64,000 nt of DNA from Monoplex corrugatus (Eukaryota > Mollusca > Gastropoda > Littorinimorpha > Ranellidae): the NCBI GenBank assembly GCA_030674185.1, contig JAPXFY010000023.1, positions 23,113,092 through 23,177,091 on the forward strand, written 5' to 3'. Position 1 is the stretch's first letter. Every line of letters starts with the position of its first letter. The notes under the pieces were generated by a model that saw only the letters and a program-made list of their open reading frames with translations, was not told the DNA's origin and ran no database searches. Shown here piece after piece: positions 1-11,707 of this stretch. Made by a program: the position numbers and the translations under genes.

Positions 1-1075
1 TCATTACAACTAGAAGTCACATCATTACAACCAGCAGTCACACCACTACAACCAGCAGTCACATCATTACAACCAGCAATCACACCACTACAACCAGCAA
101 TCACACCAATACAACCAGCAGTCACATCACTACAACCAACAATCAGTCACACCACTACAACCAGCAGTCACATCACTACAACCAGCAGTCACATCACTAC
201 AACCAGCAGACACACCACTAGAACAGCAGTCACATCACTACAACCAGCAGTCACATCACTACAACCAGCAGACACACCACTACAACCAGCAGTCACATCA
301 CTACAACCAACAGTCACATCACTACAACCAACAGTCACATCACTACAACCAACAGTCACAACACTACAACCAGCAGTCACATCACTACAACCAGCAGTCA
401 CACCACTACAACCAGCAGTCACACCACTACAACCAGCAGTCACATCGCTACAACCAGCACTCACATCACTAGAACCAGCAGTCACACCACTACAACCAGC
501 GCTCACATCACTACAACCAGCAGTCACACCGCTACAACCAGCAGTCACACCGCTACAACCAGCAGTCACATCACTAGAACCAGCACTCACACCCCTACAA
601 CCAGCACTCACATCATCACAACTAATACAAGTAGCAGTGACACCACTGCAATCAACCATCACATCACTGCAACCAACAATCACATCACTACAACCATCAG
701 TCACATCACTACAACCATCAGTCACATCACTACAACCATCAGTCACATCACTACAACCATCAGTCACATCACTACAACCAGCAGTACCATCACTAAAATC
801 AACAGTCACACCTCTTCAGTCAGCAGTCAAACTACCACAATCAACAGTAACACCACTACAATCAGCAACCATACCATTATAATCAAGTCACACCACTACA
901 ACCAGCAGTCACATCGCTACAACAAGCAATTAGACTACTACAACCAGCAATCACACCACTACAACCAGCAATCACATCTCTACAACCAGCAATCACACCA
1001 CTACAACCAGCAATCACATCTCTACAACCAGCAATCACACCACTACAACCAGCAATCACCACAAGGTATCTTACT
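1..1075. repeat. 21-bp minisatellite array (right end of a block that continues off the window)
   Basis: About 50 tandem units of 21 bp with core CAGTCACACCACTACAACC. Common variants are CACATCA for CACACCA and AACAGT for AGCAGT. Units diverge by a few bases and occasional small indels. Because 21 is a multiple of 3 and most units lack stops in any frame, both strands show open frames made of heptad repeats (TSLQPAV-like forward, CSGVTAG-like reverse); I regard these as non-coding. The same family returns on a much larger scale at 22.3-41.9 kb. Confidence 0.95.
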
Positions 1076-2249
1076 TTATCAGCGATTATCAGGTCAGCCC
1101 TTGACCTGAATAACATAATAAATGCCATGCACCAGTTCCTTATTAGCTGATTAAACACACACTACGCAAACCAGTACCTTACTTTTCTGTGGTCATGGGA
1201 AAACTCATTTGGGCCTGGAAACATCCGTTTTTGTTTTTTTTCAAATTGATGCATCGATAAACTCGGACTCTCATCTGATGCGTGGTAAACAGCTTTATTT
1301 GTTTTTAAAAGTATACCGTATTATTTTACATGTTGTGGGGGGGGGGGGAGGAGGCAAAACTTCTTGCTAATTTTACCCCACAATTTGAGCTATTTTGTTT
1401 TGTATTACAGTGTGTCTAAGTGTGCTTATCCAAAAGTTTACAAGAATGTCTGTTGTTCTGTGCCTATCTCTTAAATCAAATCCTGATACTAATAAGCCCC
1501 TTATCTCTCACCACCCTACCTTCACCCGCGCTGTCTCCCTTTTCTATCAACCTGTTGGTCATTCTGAACCCAAACATAAATACAGGCATACACGGACACA
1601 CACAGACACACAGACACACACAGACACACACACACGCGCACACACACACACACACACACACGCACACACACTGCTTCATTGTAGGTCAGTGTGACATAAT
1701 CTGTCGTGCTTACGGAAAACGAACAAAGGTTATGCTAGCTTTCTTGTCTTAACCAGTGGATAGAATCTTGCAGTATGCAATTGTTATTTACATCCTGGTA
1801 TCGGCTATTTTTTCTTTCTTTTATTTTTCTTTTGTTTTTAATTAAAATAGAGAACCGAACAATCGTTGGACCGAACACTCAACTGTAAATGATAACCTGG
1901 TGCACCCCCCCTTTTTTGTAAAGAATAAACAAGTCCTTGAACTAAAAATCTTCCGTGTTTACCCAGTAGTGATTAGTTTGTCATCCACACACACCGATCG
2001 CGAAAGTTATTTGTAAAATCACAGTGTAATATTGTACCGTTGTTTTTACGATCATTGGCAAACTACGAGAAACTAAGACAGTAAGAGTGATTAACGTAGA
2101 CATTGCACACGTTGGCCTGCCAAATCAGAGCGTGCATGCATTCAATCCTGCACATTTTAATTTGACAAGACAATGCAGTGCACATTTTTTGTAGTGAGTG
2201 CAACATCTCGAATGCGTTTAATATTATCCATCTCAATCCACCAGTCATT
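1076..2249. other. No gene seen; unique-looking DNA with a (CA)n tract
   Basis: AT-rich sequence with a G homopolymer near 1335-1348 and a (CA)n/(GACACA)n microsatellite at about 1587-1672. I see no exon-like coding signal. The short open frames over the CA tract are pure repeat products (THTHTH or VCVCVC). Confidence 0.6.
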
Positions 2250-2665
2250 GTCACAGTAGAGTGTGGGGCCCAGTAACAGCGCGAGTTTGGGAAGCAAGAG
2301 GTCAGGTTCGATCCTTGGTTGGACAGAGATGTCCCCCCCCCCCCCCCCCCTGTATTAGACCTTGAGTAGTGATCTTGGTGCTAATCTTTCAGATGAAGTC
2401 TTGAGTGCATCATGCACTCATTAACGCATGGAAAAAAGATCCCATCATGACCATGGCAGAAAAGGTCATCCTTGAAAAAATTTAGAAAAATCTACTTTTA
2501 TGGTAAACAAAATACAGGAAAAAGATAAAAGAAATGGATGGCATCATGACATCAACGTGTGGGAGGATGATCCGAATTTCACATGGATAAATTCCACATG
2601 TTTTTAAACAAACAAACAAACAAACAAACAAACAAACAAACAAACAAACAAACAAACAAACAAAA
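2250..2665 (+). mobile_element. tRNA-derived SINE with (CAAA)n tail
   Basis: A box-B-like GGTTCGATCC lies at about 2307-2316, downstream of an A-box-like stretch. A C homopolymer follows (about 2332-2350), then the body with 'AATCTTTCAGATGAAGTC' and 'AAAAGATCCC', then 'GAATTTCACATGGATAAATT', and it ends in roughly 13 CAAA units at 2608-2662. This order (tRNA-like head, conserved body, simple A-rich tail) is that of a SINE. A diverged 3' half of what looks like the same family occurs at 61130-61310. Confidence 0.7.
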
Positions 2666-2883
2666 CAGAAAATGAAGAAAAAAAAGTCAGATCCATTTCA
2701 ACCAAATCCATTGGCAGCATGATCTGAATATTAGCGGCACGATCATTTTACGCTACCGCTATAAGCTTGCCACAAACGACAGGCCTTTAGAATAGGTTTC
2801 ACCATATCTCATCGAGTTCAAGGACCATTTCACAGCTTTGTTTCCCCTAAAATTATCAAACCAACTCACAGCTCAGTTTCCCC

Positions 2884-2884
<1 letters not shown>

Positions 2885-2916
<32 letters not shown>

Positions 2917-4064
2917 GGTGCCCTGCCGCATGGCGTTGGTGACCATGGACTTCCAACCATCTCTATCTCTCGTTGCCCCCAGCATCTCCCCCACCCTCCT
3001 CATCCCCAGCCACTCTGCAAGTCCGTCAAGCATTCTCTCCCTGGGTCTACCTGGTGCTCTCTTTCCCTCCAGCTTCCCCGTTGTGACCAGATGCTCCAAA
3101 TCCCCCTTCCTCATAAAATGGCCTATAAATGTTGCTTGTCTTTTCCTAATCTTCCTTATGAGTGATCTACTTGTGTCTACCTCCATCAAGACTGTCTCAT
3201 TTGTTTTCTTTGCTGTCCATGGAACTCTCAACATTCTTCTGAGAAACCACATCTCGGCTGCCTCGATCCTGCTCTGGCTTTGCTTGCTGACTGTCCACGC
3301 CTCGCATCCGTACAATAGTATTGGTTCTATATAACATTCAAGGACTCTCTTACTGATGTTAATTGATAGGCATTTGTTGGTAAGAATGCTTGTCATCTTC
3401 TTGAATGCTGTTTTGGCTTGGCCGATTCTGCCAGCTATTTCCGATGTGCATCTGCCGTCTGATGAAATGACCGTTCCCAGGTATTTGAACTTATTAACCT
3501 GTGTCAAGGTTGTGCCATTTGCTGTTATTTTGCATGAGGGGATTTCATGTTTTTTACTGATCACCATGACTTCAGTCTTCCTGCTGTTTAGTTCCAATCC
3601 CTTACCTTTGCTTTCTATTTCTAGTATATTCACAAGGTTTTGTAGGTCCCTTTCATTTTCTGCAATTAGCACGGTGTCATCTGCGTACCGAATGTTATCA
3701 TTTTCCCTCCAAACTTTAATCCAGGGTCTTCTTCTAGGTTTCCCATGATGTTTTCGCTATTTAGCGAAAACAGGTCTGGTGACAAAAACACAACCCTGTC
3801 TGACTCCACTTTTGATGTTTTGAAATAGCTTATATTGTTTTCTATTCTCATTGCAGCTGTTTGTTCCCAGTACATATTCCTGATTATTCGTAGATCTTTT
3901 CCATCAACATTGAGTCTCTCCAGTTGGTTGATCAATTCTTCATGTCGTACCCGATCGAAAGCCTTGGTATAGTCAACAAAGCATAAATACAAATCCGTAT
4001 TCATCTCAATTGACCTCTCTATGATAGTTCTTAGGATGTATATGGCATTTATGGTTCCTTTCCC
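2885..4064 (-). mobile_element. RTE-A non-LTR retrotransposon, 5'-truncated copy
   Basis: The 3' half of an RTE-like LINE read on the - strand. It covers part of the reverse transcriptase (FVDYTKAFDRVRHEEL near 3930-3990), the RT thumb and the C-terminal region (LLYGCEAWT, FIGHFMRKGDLEHL, GKRAPGRPRE). It ends in a (TGA)n tail at 2885-2915. The reading frame is open at 2914-3672 and is broken near 3670-3700 by an indel at the expected YADD motif. 3' microsatellite tails are typical of RTE-clade elements; clade assignment is by motif, not by alignment. Confidence 0.85.
2914..3672 (-). pseudogene. RTE-A reverse transcriptase C-terminal fragment (252 aa)
   Basis: An open frame of 252 codons. It starts just after the lost YADD region (IAENERDLQNLVNI), continues through KTEVMVISKK, FKYLGTVISSDGRCTSEI and YIEPILLYGCEAWTV, and ends NAMRQGT. 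The terminal stop is the first TGA of the microsatellite tail, so the element's 3' untranslated region is essentially the repeat itself. No start codon of its own is expected, because this is a truncated piece of a longer polyprotein. It is not a host gene. Confidence 0.8.
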
Positions 4065-4170
4065 CAGTTTCCCCTATTTCTCCTAAAATTACAAAACCAA
4101 CTCACAGTTCAGTTTCCCCTAAAATTATGAAACCAACTCAGCTGTTTTCCCTAAAATTATCAAGTGAAAC

Positions 4171-5889
4171 TGGGTTTTCATGGTTGATTGTTGAAGCATC
4201 CATTTCTTGTTTTTAACAGAATGGAGCAGGATGAGTATGGGTGGCTGGAGTCGTCGCAAATAAATGGGTAAAGATAGGAAGAACAGAATGGTCAAGACAT
4301 AGTCTTGTTCTCTGTTTTTGTGTTTTTTTATTTGTTTTTTTTTTCTCGTTTTTTTTCAGTTTTAATACGTTTTGTGGGATATTTAGTCCCCAATACAATT
4401 GACTTCAGAAAAAAATTCTCAGCCACCATTTTTCCAGTCCTACGATATATACGACATTGTAAATCCTGATTTAAACTGGTTAGTAAATAGCCAAGATAAA
4501 CATAATTACATTTTTAATCACGTCAGACCAAATAAATCACCATTATATCTGGTGTAAACACTGCAGCATACCTATATGGCCCAGCGCTGCACCATAGCCA
4601 TTTGGATCTGATGTAACTGATTGTATTATACTGCACGTCTGATATAATGTGGATCAAAATCCAGCAAAGAAACATTGACAGATCCTGCTGATGCTAGTTG
4701 TGATCATGAACCTAGGTTGATCTTTATGAAACTTACAAGAACAACAATGCATGCTGGTATGTTTGTATCTGTTCCATCAGTTTCCATGGCTTTAAGTTTA
4801 AGGTGGTCCCCTCTTCAAATGCAAACTGATTCCGATGTTGTTGTTTTTAATTTAACTTTGGTCATCTGACGAGAATTGGTGTTTTCTAGAAAACATGGTA
4901 TGGCTGTCAACGGAATGAATGTTCTTACCGTATCACGTGCTTGTGACAGATCTGTTTAAAATCCGTTCTCAGTTAGCAGAGACATCTTCAAATTGAAATT
5001 TCAAAAAATATCTCATTATAGCCCATATATGGGACCACTCAGGACAACAATTATGCATTTAAGATTATTTACTGACGCAAATATACAAACCAAACTTGAT
5101 GAACATCCAGTTGAGATATCTGGAGTACGTTTGATTTACAGATCACCCCCTTCCCTCTCGTGGCAATGTCAGGTAATCTCCTTTTTCTGGAGAGAAAATA
5201 AAAGATCGAGGAGGGGTTGTCCTATGGCTCATTCTCTCCTACGTTTTAGGAAATTAGATACAACGAGTAGAACGAAGTGGTTTGAGATTTAAGTACTTAC
5301 TCGCTATATCCCACTGTCTGTCTGTGTCTTTCTAGTTTGTGTCTGTCTACCTGTCTGTCTGTATATTTTTCTGTACATTGTACGGAAGGAGACGTCATTT
5401 TTCCGTCTCCCTTTACACTTTTCTTTGTCTTGTGTAAGATATTCATAAAAGGTCAGCGCCACGAAGTATGATCATCTTTATTGGAGCCTTAGCATGACAC
5501 AGTTAACACTCTCCATCAAAGTTTTCCTCAGTTTTTAAGGAGTTGAGATTTAAGTAGTTTTTGAAAAAAATGTTTTTGTTCATAACTGAACTTAATATAT
5601 TGAAACCCAGCAAGTAATTAAATACAAGTTCACATATTGGAATTGGTTTGAACATGAACATTATGAAGTCAGATGAATTGTATACAGTTCTATGATGACG
5701 AATCCTCAGGTAGATCTGTTTGATGAGTAGGCCTACTACAGTATTAGTCCTTATGACCTGATGCGGGTCTGTATGTGGGACACAAATTCAGGCATGGAGG
5801 CATATGATCTTCGACATGCATTGCATGGGAAGGAGTTATATGACTGTGGGTTTGCTTTCTGAAGTTGCATAGTAGCTGTTCTGGGCTGT
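4171..5889. other. No gene recognised
   Basis: Contains only short open frames, for example a 99-codon frame at 4993-5292 with no motif I know. No splice-flanked domain or RNA gene was recognised. There is a T-rich tract at about 4324-4360. Treated as intergenic or intronic DNA. Confidence 0.5.
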
Positions 5890-6735
5890 TCAAATCTGTT
5901 AATAGGCAGCGTGCCCTGCTGTAGTCAGCTTACTCTGTTGTGGCCAATGTCCTCACTTTTGCTGGAGTTGCTGTCACAGCTGATGAGGTTGGCCTTCAGA
6001 GTATCTTTGTATTCTGATCATGATGTCGTAGTTTTACCTCTCGGTTCAGGAGCATCTTTGGGAACCGTTGTTTTTATATATGTGCTGTCCAACGAATCTG
6101 GCATTAGATATGCAGGCACACTCTTTCAAATCTTGAAGGGTAGACACTGGACCTTGCCACTTCATGTTGCAGATCTTTTGTGGAACCGTTCAGCTGTTGA
6201 ATGTATCGTCAATAGGTAACCCAGATCTAGTCTTGCAGCAATCCAACAGGATCTCAGGACTACTACTATGCACATAGCAATCTTTGTCACTTGTGGCGAA
6301 TGTGATGCCACAGTTTTGCCATATTCTCTTGGTCAGCCTAGAAGATGTCAGCGCCACCTCTGCATCAAGAGGTCTATTGCTCCTGGTTGTTGGTGAGAAT
6401 TGAAGGTGTTCATATGCTAGAAGTCTGAAATATAATTGGCTAAAACGTAGCCTCTGTCTTGTTGAGCCTAATTGTGAGGTCAAACCACTTGCAGGGTGCA
6501 GTAAATTGGTCAGTAATGCGCGGATGCCCTCGTACGAGTGTTTGGCCAGAGTGTAAACATGTTCAAAGAGAAGTTCCCGCAGCACATTTTGGAGTCTCTG
6601 CAGCTTGAAGAGTTTCTCATCAGAGGAGAACCGGATATACACATCTCTTGTCAAAGTCTGCTGATGAATGCATCAGTTAGCATTGCTACAAAGATGACAG
6701 AGAAAAAAAAGGTGCTAGGACCCTGTTTCATTTGA
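5890..6735 (-). mobile_element. Degenerate non-LTR reverse transcriptase fragment
   Basis: On the - strand the frame at 6190-6654 resembles the central part of a LINE RT. It reads VLRELLFEHVYTLAKHSYE in place of the expected LFADDxALLA block, followed by a region like LGST, a DAEVA segment, KRIWQN and a terminal stretch. Alignment by eye to known RT order (catalytic block, then thumb with 'DAEVxxRIxKA' and 'RVWxN') is reasonable, but several frameshifts are needed. The 5890-6190 part continues the decay. This is an old copy of a family different from RTE-A. Confidence 0.45.
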
Positions 6736-6944
6736 TTTTGAACTGAGAAGTGTTTGAGTGCCTTTGTCCATTCTCTTGCACTCTGGCCAGCATGCCAGTG
6801 TGAAAGGATGCAATCAGTTTCTGAGGGCAGACCAGTTTTTTAATATTTCTTGACAGGATCCTTGGGTTAACGGTGTGAAAGGATGTTGTTCCGATGATTT
6901 CTTCCACTTTCAAAAATGTATGGCTAATATTCAACTAGAAGATG

Positions 6945-7378
6945 ACCAGACAGAAAACTGCTCCTCATTCCACCGAAGGTCGAAAAATGTCCTCTTCATC
7001 TACCAGGTATATGAGTGGCGCCAGCATTTCATTCCCACTTTATGTATGTAATCTTGATGTCACATTCAATGAGGCGCTCCCATTTAAACAGCATATTTTC
7101 AACATTTGCAAAGAGGACTGTCTAAAACTCATGAAATTGGTGCTATTCGCCACATCCTTTCAACTGATACCAACAAATAACTTGTTCATTTATTCTGTCT
7201 CGATTCGACTGTTGTAATACACTTTTGCCTGTTCCTCCATAAACATCTTCTCCATAGGCTCCAAAACTTGAAAATCATGCTGCTCAGCTACATTACATAT
7301 CTTCCACATATAAACATATCTCTCCTTTTCTTAAATCTTTACATTGGCTTTCTATTCTATATAGAATCAATTATTCAG
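6945..7378 (+). mobile_element. Degenerate CR1/L2-like LINE fragment (RT thumb region)
   Basis: Frame-shifted + strand pieces read 'YVCNLDVTFNEALPFKQHI', then 'IRHILSTDTNK', then a decayed 'LDYCN' region and 'KSLHW'-like sequence. This is the order seen intact in the CR1/L2-like LINE at 31.5-34.5 kb (NLGFYFTDNMSVELHV, LRHLLSVDATK, RLDYCNSLLSG). Multiple stops are present. It is immediately followed by an RTE-A fragment. Confidence 0.55.
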
Positions 7379-7384
7379 TAATCT

Positions 7385-7700
7385 CATACGGGTGTACGGA
7401 TACGAAGCCTAGACAATCCACCCGGAAAGTCAGACCAAGACAGAGGCAGCTGAAATGTGGTTTCTAAGAAAAAAATGTTTAGAGTTCCATGGACAGGAAA
7501 GAACATAAACAAGACGATTATGAAAGAAGCAAACACAAAAAGAACATTGATAAAGGTTAGGGAAAAAAACAAGCAATATTTATAGGACATTTTATGGAGC
7601 AAGAGAAATTTGAGCACGTAGTCAGAACAGGAAAGCTAGAGTAAAAGAGAGCATCAGGTAGACCCATTAACTTTGACCTGCAGCTTGGCTGCTGGCTACA
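7385..7700 (+). mobile_element. RTE-A fragment, degenerate
   Basis: The + strand matches the C-terminal part of RTE-A with frameshifts: a region equivalent to YGCEAWT at the start, 'AEMWFLRKK', 'FRVPWTGK'-like, then 'IGHFMEQEKFEHVVRTGKL' and 'ASGRP'. There is an internal stop after GKLE. The copy is older and more diverged than the 38-kb and 53-kb copies. Confidence 0.65.
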
Positions 7701-10700
7701 AGGAACAGACTTGATGACTACTGGGAAAGCCCTGGTTACAGCTCGGAAAGATGGTAAACTTGGGATCCCTTTGTGGGCATGTCAGACGTAGCCGAAAAGC
7801 AAAACAGGCTGTGTCTGGGGCATCACGTCTGGTCGCTTTCGCTGCTGTAGAACACCGCTTGTGGTTATAAAACAACGTACGGAGCTACTAACTGCAAGGA
7901 GCCGAGATTATAGTAAGTGGAGCAAGGCTGGTAGCTATACAAGCAGGCGGCTGATGGATTGCTTAATACAGAATCGAAGACCCCGTAGAAGGCAGAAGAG
8001 GCTGATTGATTCTCTCTTGATCCTGTAGTTGGGCTGGACCTGGTTGGTGAGCATTGTGTGGCGATGCCCCGGGTTCTGCCATCTACCTATCTTGCCATTT
8101 TGCTTGTTAACAAGGTAACTGGTGAGTAGGTCCGAACAGGCTATACAGTGATAGATAACCCCCCGCTGCTTGTTGAGATGGCTGCCATGTGATGTTGTAG
8201 GGAGCGGGGAAGTAATTGTGTGGCCAGAGGTGAGGTATTGTTGCATTGGGTCCCATCCAGCACCCTTGGATGTTTCTTATAAACGGGACCACACAAGTTA
8301 TAATCATCAAATTAGTTAATTCATCAACAAATTGGGGGGGGGGGGGGGGTATTGAACTTGTAAAAGAGCACTGCTTACTCAAATGATTATTTAATCAACG
8401 AATTCAAAATTAATGTTAACAGATAATCTCAGCCGCTCTGAAAGGGCAGCAAAGAGCAGTAACGTTGCTGTTTCCACGCTTCGGGTTTGTTTCATTTTGC
8501 TACATGTAATAAAAGTCATGTTTTTATCTTTTGTTTTAAGGTGTTGTTTTTGTTCATTGTTTTCTTTGTCAAAACCGGGAAGAGGTTGGGGTAAGTAGAA
8601 AACGGCCACACGCCGACTCAACGTCAACGGTGACCAAAATTTCGTCTGATTCTGCAATGGACCTCTTAATTGTGCGCTCTGACACATGGCTAATAATAAC
8701 CCTCATCCAAACGAAATGATAAAAAACAAAAACAAAAAAAAACAAAAAAACTCTGTCCAACACACATAACTTCCAGTAGCAAGAAACTCCGGGGAGAACT
8801 GGATATCATAAAGAAACCCCCATGAAGCAAGAGTTTCGGCCCTGAATTCCTTACACTGACTCAGAGGGGACCGGGCTGCACCTTAGTCATGACTTCTACC
8901 TTTTATTATATCTTATTGATTGTCGAACAACTGCAGAAAGTATGTTGAAAACGTCTTGTAAGAACCTCCAGATCTGGGAACACTTGCCACTTATATAATT
9001 TGTTAATGTTATCATTTAAAAAATCTTTTGACTTCAAACTGATACGAAAATTAGCTTTTTCCCTGCACTCTGTGGAACCGAAGCGTCGTATACATGGTTA
9101 TCAGAACCGCGTATCATAACTTAAATACTAAACTAAAATGAGCAAAAACGGAGTGGATGTCTTGCAATGGTTTCCATTCAATTTATGCACATTCAATTCA
9201 CATCTATTAAAGTCACGGAAGCCTTGCTTACTTTGATGATTATGGTTGCATTTAATGGTCATAATTTGTCGTAAATCGCGTCTCATAAGAGGGTTTTTGT
9301 ATTTGAAATCAGCAGGTTGTTTTTATTGTCCTGTTAGATCTCATTTGACTGATTAAACTCCGATGGTATATCCCAAATCACTATCTGACTGATTAATTCC
9401 AACAGAATATCTAAAATCACGTTAAAAAATCTTTTTCATGACGGTTTTAACAACGAGTAAATTCATTTTTGAAGAATTTGCGGTGTGATATGATGTTTCA
9501 TTCTTTGTTTTTTAGTTACAATCAGAGAAAGCCAGAGTGTATTATCAGTTTAGTCTGTCACTGATCTGCGTTTGGTTTATATTCCAGATCTAATATGAAT
9601 GAATACAGTCAGGAATGCAAACACGTCGCGACGTGTGTGTCTCTACATGTACTTTCATCAAATAGTCAGTTACACTTATCACACTAACTTCCCCTCTCCC
9701 GTCTGAGGAGGGTAGGATTATTGCCTTTACTCTTGACTTTTTAGGTATTTGTGTAGTAAGAAAAAGCTATAGAGGTACTGCTTTCGGTTTTAAAGTTGTA
9801 CTGGCTTTTGTGCAAAAACAACCGTCCTCAGATGAAGGATTCATTTTACTCAAAGAATTTGATAGATAAACAAATGAATAAGCTTACTTTTGTGGTGAGA
9901 GTGCCTACATCAGTAGATGGGTACATTTTTCAATATTGGAGTACCTTAGTTTATAAAAGTCTTCTTTGCTGATCGTTTTAATTTTTCTTCCTTTGTTTAG
10001 GTTACTTTTGCAGTGCTGGTCATTTGTGGGAATTAGTGGTCAAAATTAGAATTTTAAAAATGGATCAAACTTGGTTTATTGCGATCACAATCCTTTTCTT
10101 ACTTTGAAAAATGAGGAAAATAATGAAACGATTTGCTGATATCAAGACAATTCTGCTGCAGTAGTAGGCTTAACCCCAAATCCTTTCCTGTGTAAAATCA
10201 TGTGATGGGTATTTGTTATTATCTAAGCCAGTAACCAAAACGTAAACAAGAAAGAGCAAAGCAATAATGCAAAGAATTGGATATAAATTGTTTGTTAATT
10301 CATCCTGTATAATATGTGTATGGCATCGAAACATGCGTTATTCAGGGAAAAAAAACTTTTTGCGTGGCAAGTGAAGTGCTCTTGTCCAGTGATAACCACT
10401 GACTATAGTGCACACTTTTGAGTGATTGAAGCATGGATTGGAGCGTGGAAAATGATTATTTTTGATGAAGTACAACACATGTTGCGTGTGATGCCTGCTT
10501 CTTGTGACAAAGTATCAGTTATATCTCTCTTGTTTTGAAGTATAACGCTCAGTTAACAAGAGATGAGGTAGAACACTTGCTTACTGAAACTGTCTGGTAA
10601 GTATTAATGACTCACTTGATGATATGTCGCTCCCCCTCCCCCAGCCCCGCCCCCACCCCTTCCGTTATCACCAAACTGTCCTGGAACAGGATTCAATGTC

Positions 10701-10859
10701 ACGATCTTGAAACATGTTTGCCAATGGATCAGTGTCACAGAAACGAGCACCATTCTCTTACTCTTCCTTGTCCCCCATAGGGGTGTCGTGGGCTCTTTCA
10801 ATGTTTCTATAAACAGTATCTCCCCTCTGAAAGATTGTCTGTAAGAAATTTTCTCTTTT
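7701..10859. other. No gene recognised
   Basis: A long stretch with no convincing coding exon. It holds a G homopolymer at about 8334-8350 and several A- or T-rich runs (8725-8750, 4-8 bp elsewhere). Short open frames at 7935-8763 on the - strand carry no domain I recognise. A C-rich patch lies at 10630-10665. Confidence 0.5.
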
Positions 10860-11245
10860 CTGTCTGTCTTTGTTTTTGTTTTACTCGTTTGCTTTTGGTT
10901 ATATAGTCCTATTTTTCACATTGCTTCATAAGCACACGTAACTTTAGGTAATTATGACCAATTTTTGTATACGTTTAAGTCACCTGCCGAGTACTTATTT
11001 TTCATACATTTGAATTCACGTTTTTAAGCCTCCGTCCCTCACCTACGTATTTTTATACATTTGATTTCACGTTTTTAAGCCTATGCCCCCTCGGTCATAA
11101 CTAGCAGAATGGTCAATGCCAGGGGGAATGCATTGCTATGTGTGCTTTTCTTTTCCACTTTATTATTACTATTGTGTGTTTTGATATGGTTCTAGCCTTT
11201 ATTTGGCTCTGCACAGTCGACTGGGCTTTAATTAGTTTAAATGAT
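10860..11245 (+). repeat. Dispersed repeat X, copy 1
   Basis: A SINE-sized interspersed repeat recognised by comparison within the window. Conserved blocks are 'GAATGGTCAATGCCAGGGG', 'TGCTTTTCTTTTCC', 'GTGTGTTTTGATATGGTT' and a 3' block 'GCACAGTCGACTGGGCTTTAA'-like. The sequence just upstream contains a roughly 57-bp tandem duplication around 'CACGTTTTTAAGCCT' (about 10985-11090). Other copies are at about 21075, 41945/42335, 60120 and 62285, all on the + strand. Confidence 0.65.
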
Positions 11246-11707
11246 AAATACTGATTAAACAATAATGATACTTTTCCTTGCAGAAACATTACAAATATGT
11301 GTACTCTGGACATTGAAATCGACTGTACCCGTTGTAGAATACGCCTCGGTACTGGTGTAGGAAATCCGAGTGCACGTTTCTCGGCCGTATCAAATGTAGT
11401 GCGTCTTAGAAGAAATTTCTGTCACGTTTGCGATCTACGTTATTGAAAAAAAATGTGGGCCTACATTGTTGACGACATTGCAAATTGTTTTCTATTAAAC
11501 TTCTTCCATCACCTTTGTTGGCGTGAAATACCCGGAAAAAAGACATTTCACTAGTAATTAGCCATAGTTTGAAGTTATAAATTGCGCTTTGAAGTATTTC
11601 GGTTAAAACTGGTGATTTCTCTCGAGGCTATTTTGATCAGAGCAACTATCTTTTGATGCCACTGGGCACACTTTGAATGTACGTTTCCTTGTGACAGGAT
11701 ATCGAGT

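Larger units (their letters stand above)
2838..4170. repeat. Short tandem repeat (about 36-bp unit) split by an RTE-A insertion
   Basis: Units built on 'TTCCCCTAAAATTATCAAAC' and 'CAACTCACAGCTCAG' occur on both sides of the RTE-A copy: about 2838-2884 on the left and about 4065-4170 on the right, where two to three units are visible. The element therefore landed inside the tandem array. The string CAGTTTCCCCT abuts both element ends and could be the target duplication, but the array itself makes this ambiguous. Confidence 0.65.

Noticed and set aside
2300..2330. A functional tRNA gene at the box-B-like site
   Set aside because: No cloverleaf could be built by eye; the site is followed by a SINE body and a (CAAA)n tail.
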